Shown here piece after piece: positions 61,499 to 64,000 of a DNA stretch of 64,000 bases. The translations under genes were made by a program, and so were the position numbers. The stretch's first letter is position 1. Every line of letters starts with the position of its first letter. Source of the stretch: Nonomuraea wenchangensis (lineage in GTDB: Bacteria; Actinomycetota; Actinomycetes; Streptosporangiales; Streptosporangiaceae); the NCBI RefSeq assembly GCF_900111685.1, contig NZ_FOHX01000007.1, positions 49,986 to 113,985 of the forward strand, written 5' to 3'. The notes beneath the pieces are model-generated. The model ran no database searches. It was not told where the DNA came from and saw nothing but the letters and a program-made list of their open reading frames with translations.

Positions 61499-62843
61499 CG
61501 ATGACTCGCTCCTCGGGTAGCTCGTAACGGCGGGCCCGCCGGTTGAGCGCCAGCGCGGACCCCAGGGTGAGCGGCCCTATCCGGCCGATGAACATCAGTA
61601 CGGCGAGCAGCACATGGCCGGGGGTGCCGAGATCAGCGGTGATGCCGGTGGACAGCCCGGTCGTGCCGAAGGCCGAGATGACCTCGAACAGCACCTGGTC
61701 GAGCTTGTAGGGGGTGAGTGCGAGCAGCACGTACGTCGAGACCGCCACCAGGGTAACCCCCAGCACCGTGATGGTGACGACCTGGCGCTGGGTGGTCTCC
61801 GGCAGCCGCCGCCTGCCGATGTTGACCCGGCTCTCGCCCCGCATCTCGGTCCAGACGATGAAGGCCAGCATGCCGAACGTGGTGACCTTGATGCCGCCCG
61901 CGGTGCCGGCGCTGCCGCCGCCGATGAACATCAGCAGGTCGGTCGCCAGCCAGCTCGACGGGTACATCTGCGCGACGTCCAGCACGTTGAACCCGGCCGA
62001 ACGCGGCATGACGGCGGTGACGAAGGCGGCCATCAGCTTGTGCCCGTCGTCGAGCCCGCCGAGCGTGGCCGGGTTGCGCCACTCGGTCGCCAGGAAGACG
62101 AGGGTGCCGGACACCAGCAGGATCACGCTGGTGCCGACGGTGATCCTGGTCAGCACCGTCCACTTGCGCGGCTGCCGCCAGAGGCGGGCCAGCTCGAACA
62201 CCACGGGGAACCCCAGCCCGCCGATGATGGCCGCGATCGCGATCGTCAGGCAGATCCACGGGTCGGTGACGAAGCGCATGAGGCTGTCCGGCCACAGCGC
62301 GAACCCGGCGCTGTTGAACGCCGTGACCGCGTGGAAGACCCCCAGGTAGAGGGCGCGGCCGAACGACTCGCCGTAGCCGAGCACGAACCGGCCGGTGAGC
62401 ACGGCGGCGGTCACCGCCTCGCAGACGAGGCTGAAGGCCACCACCTTGAGCACGAGGCGGCGTACGTCGCTCATGCTGAGCGACTTGGTCTCCGTCTGGG
62501 CGGCGATCCGGGCGCGCAGCCCCAGGCGGCCCGACACGAGCAGGGTGAAGACCGTGGCCATCGTCATGATGCCGAGGCCGCCCACCTGGGCCAGCCCGGC
62601 GATGACCACCTCGCCGAAGACCGACCAGTGCGCCTCGGTGTCGACCAGCACCAGCCCGGTCACGCAGACCGCGGAGGCGGCCGTGAACAGCGCGTTCAAC
62701 CATCCCGCCGACACGTCACCGGCGGTGGCGGCGGGCATCGACAGCAGCAGCGCCCCGAGCCCGATCGCGACGGCGAACCCGGCGGCCACGACCTGGGCCG
62801 GATGCTGGAATCTCGCTAAGAGCGTCGAGGTCGCGCGCATCAT
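61491..62843 (-). CDS. TrkH/KtrB-type potassium transporter membrane subunit
   Basis: 450 residues with the four M1-P-M2 repeats of the SKT channel-like superfamily. Selectivity-filter-like loops are visible (TAASAVCVTGLV, TAFNSAGFALWP, PRSAGFNVLDV, SAFGTTGLSTGIT). It mediates potassium (or sodium-coupled) uptake with the RCK subunit. Two ATG codons are adjacent at the start. A structured leader element lies about 67-90 bp upstream. Confidence 0.95.
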   Translation of the reverse strand: MMRATSTLLARFQHPAQVVAAGFAVAIGLGALLLSMPAATAGDVSAGWLNALFTAASAVCVTGLVLVDTEAHWSVFGEVVIAGLAQVGGLGIMTMATVFTLLVSGRLGLRARIAAQTETKSLSMSDVRRLVLKVVAFSLVCEAVTAAVLTGRFVLGYGESFGRALYLGVFHAVTAFNSAGFALWPDSLMRFVTDPWICLTIAIAAIIGGLGFPVVFELARLWRQPRKWTVLTRITVGTSVILLVSGTLVFLATEWRNPATLGGLDDGHKLMAAFVTAVMPRSAGFNVLDVAQMYPSSWLATDLLMFIGGGSAGTAGGIKVTTFGMLAFIVWTEMRGESRVNIGRRRLPETTQRQVVTITVLGVTLVAVSTYVLLALTPYKLDQVLFEVISAFGTTGLSTGITADLGTPGHVLLAVLMFIGRIGPLTLGSALALNRRARRYELPEERVIVG

Positions 62844-62909
62844 CGATCGCCGCCATCACTCCAGCGCATCGCGCAACACCCTCCGGGACACTTCGGTCGC
62901 CGATCCAAA

Positions 62910-62933
62910 GCCGACCAGACTTCCCGGCTCACC
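62910..62933 (-). promoter_or_regulatory. Conserved leader element (TrkH-like gene)
   Basis: Minus strand: GGTGA followed by GCCGGGAAGTCTGGTCGGC. Identical at 23 of 24 positions to the copy before the ArsB/NhaD gene, although the transporters are unrelated and the flanks differ. It lies in a 158-bp leader with further GC-rich pairing. It probably acts in the RNA and may sense an ion or a nucleotide second messenger. Confidence 0.72.
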
Positions 62934-63001
62934 GCGCCCCACCATACCTCCCGTCTGCGGGGGCTCGTCGCCGATGCGCGCCAACAGCCGGGAGAGCCCG
63001 A

Positions 63002-63334
63002 TCACTTGAGCGGGTCGTGGCCCCAGTTCATCAGGGAGTAGCGCCACCGCGTCTCCCTGACGTCGCCGGAAGGGCGCTGGGCGAGGTGCCGGTGCACGTA
63101 CCCGATGACCTTCCTCATGTGGGCGTAGTCGTCGTCGCCCCAGTCGGATTTTCCGCGGTGCAGCAGCGCGACGATGCGGCGGCCGGACTCGTGGCCGGTC
63201 GACTCGCTCGCACCGTCCGCCTTCTGCCCGGCCGACTTCGACTCCTCGGTGGTCAGCCAGTGCTCCAGTTCCCTGACCGTCATGTTCACGGCCCGGTGGA
63301 ACTCGGCGGCGATCTCGTCGCGGTCGTCGCTCAC
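63002..63334 (-). CDS. DUF3140 protein
   Basis: 110 residues; DEIAAEFHRAVNMTVRELEH, then WLTTEESKS, and a conserved arginine/histidine-rich end (MRKVIGYVHRHLAQRP, YSLMNWGHDPLK), typical of DUF3140. GTG 63334 overlaps the upstream gene as GTGA. The function is unknown; DUF3140 and DUF2945 genes occur as a pair in many actinomycetes. Confidence 0.92.
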   Translation of the reverse strand: MSDDRDEIAAEFHRAVNMTVRELEHWLTTEESKSAGQKADGASESTGHESGRRIVALLHRGKSDWGDDDYAHMRKVIGYVHRHLAQRPSGDVRETRWRYSLMNWGHDPLK

Positions 63335-63573
63335 CTCTTCTTCCGCTTCTTGAGCGCCGACGCCTTGTGCACGGCCTCGCCGCCGCTCTTGTCGCTGCGG
63401 ACCACGTACTGGGGCTCCTCGGGGGAGGCGGCGACGGTGCGGCCGGCGGCCTTCGTCCGCTTGGTGATCTTCTTCTCCACCTCGCCCTCGGCGGTGCCGC
63501 CGTGGCTGCGCCAGCTCACCCGGTCGCCCTTGGCGAGCGCGTCCTTCTTCGGCTGGTCCTTCTTCTTCGGCAT
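63331..63573 (-). CDS. DUF2945 (hypervirulence-associated TUDOR-type) protein
   Basis: 80 residues; basic ends flank a small beta domain (GDRVSWRSHGGTAEGEVEKK, then YVVRSDKSGGEAVHKASALK). Similar TUDOR-like domains bind nucleic acid or modified residues, but no role is established here. It is cotranscribed and overlaps with DUF3140. Confidence 0.93.
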   Translation of the reverse strand: MPKKKDQPKKDALAKGDRVSWRSHGGTAEGEVEKKITKRTKAAGRTVAASPEEPQYVVRSDKSGGEAVHKASALKKRKKR

Positions 63574-63628
63574 GCACCTGCGGCTACCCTCACCATGGGG
63601 GGATAACCGCAGGTCAGAGCCGCCCCCG

Positions 63629-64000
63629 CTACCGCAGCCCGGCGAAGAAGGCGCGCAGCTCGGCCACGAGCAGGTCCGGCGCCTCCAGCGCGGCGAAGTG
63701 GCCGCCGCGGTCGAACTCCGACCAGCGCACGACGTTGTGCACCGGCTCGGCGAGCGGCCGTACCGAGAAGTCGGTCGGGAAGACCGCCACGCCCGTCGGC
63801 ACCGTCCCGCGCGGCTTCGGCGCCCACGCGGCGGCGTCGTTGAAGCGCTCGTAGTAGGTGTGGGCGGCCGGGCCCGCCGTCCCGGTGAACCAGTAGACGC
63901 TCACGTCGGTCAGGATGCGGTCGCGGTCCACGGCGTCCTCGGGCAGCTTCGCCGCCGGGTCCGTCCAGTCCTTGAACTTCTCCACGATCCAGGCGAGCTG
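63629..64000 (-). CDS. Epoxide hydrolase, C-terminal part (gene continues past window)
   Basis: The frame stays open to the window edge, so only about 124 C-terminal residues are seen. QLAWIVEKFKDWTD and SVYWFTGTAGPAAHTYYERF are typical of the alpha/beta-hydrolase epoxide hydrolase family (EHN-domain type), with the catalytic His in RGGHFAALEAPDLLV. It hydrates epoxides to diols. The nucleophile region is outside the window. Confidence 0.9.
   Translation of the reverse strand, partial: QLAWIVEKFKDWTDPAAKLPEDAVDRDRILTDVSVYWFTGTAGPAAHTYYERFNDAAAWAPKPRGTVPTGVAVFPTDFSVRPLAEPVHNVVRWSEFDRGGHFAALEAPDLLVAELRAFFAGLR

Noticed and set aside
62856..63047. Small minus-strand frame (63 aa) in the TrkH leader
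   Set aside because: It begins inside the DUF3140 gene, has no ribosome site and overlaps the conserved leader element; more likely RNA than protein.

Overview
The window is very GC-rich DNA from an actinomycete. GTG and TTG starts are common, genes overlap by four bases, and many families are actinobacterial: DUF574-type methyltransferase, RskA-type anti-sigma factor, DUF1918, DUF3140/DUF2945, a CebR-type cellobiose operon and a HAIR-controlled lon. A Streptosporangiaceae (Nonomuraea-like) host is my inference. No rRNA, tRNA, CRISPR array or prophage is seen. The only mobile-element trace is a decayed IS200/IS605 transposase near 6.4-6.7 kb.

Layout. 0-6 kb: secreted FG-GAP protein, P450, MFS exporter with its TetR regulator, Fic protein, and heme oxygenase behind a double operator. 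6-12 kb: small hypothetical, IS200 remnant, a two-component pair separated by a degenerate repeat tract, and lon with a HAIR element. 12-19 kb: MarR regulator divergent from metNIQ, an acyl-CoA synthetase, two small membrane proteins (one behind tandem RNA hairpins), and an HtrA-type protease. 19-28 kb: a self-regulated ABC exporter operon, cydABDC, and a divergent padR with a 15-bp operator array between them, then a 17-bp tandem repeat and a HAAS membrane protein. 28-38 kb: VOC/ArsR/SRPBCC operon, pentapeptide-type membrane protein, thioredoxin, methyltransferase, DAHP synthase, FAD monooxygenase, anti-sigma factor without a sigma gene, and an M64 peptidase.

38-45 kb: a cellobiose uptake operon (cebEFG-bglC-cebR plus a kinase-like gene) with two perfect CebR boxes. 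45-51 kb: a stress and redox group (DUF2157, DUF1918, universal stress protein, Acg-type nitroreductase, OsmC, STAS protein, ArsB/NhaD transporter). 51-57 kb: a second LacI system with GH3 beta-glucosidase, aldo/keto reductase and 2-hydroxyacid dehydrogenase; the same 12-bp operator lies upstream of the lacI gene and of the reductase gene. 57-64 kb: ANTAR-GAF-PAS-PP2C phosphatase with a STAS partner, CBS protein, a Trk/Ktr potassium pair, DUF3140/DUF2945 and a truncated epoxide hydrolase.

The most unusual non-coding signal is a structured leader element. A 24-nt block with 23 identical positions lies in the 5' leaders of two unrelated ion transporters (TrkH-like at 62.9 kb and ArsB/NhaD at 51.4 kb), and a variant that preserves the pairing lies ahead of the STAS gene at 50.0 kb. 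It looks like a shared RNA regulator of ion homeostasis. Other notable signals are the PadR operator array at cyd, shortened CydA and CydB subunits, the hairpin pair that overlaps the ribosome site of a 63-residue membrane peptide, and exact short tandem repeats between or inside genes.
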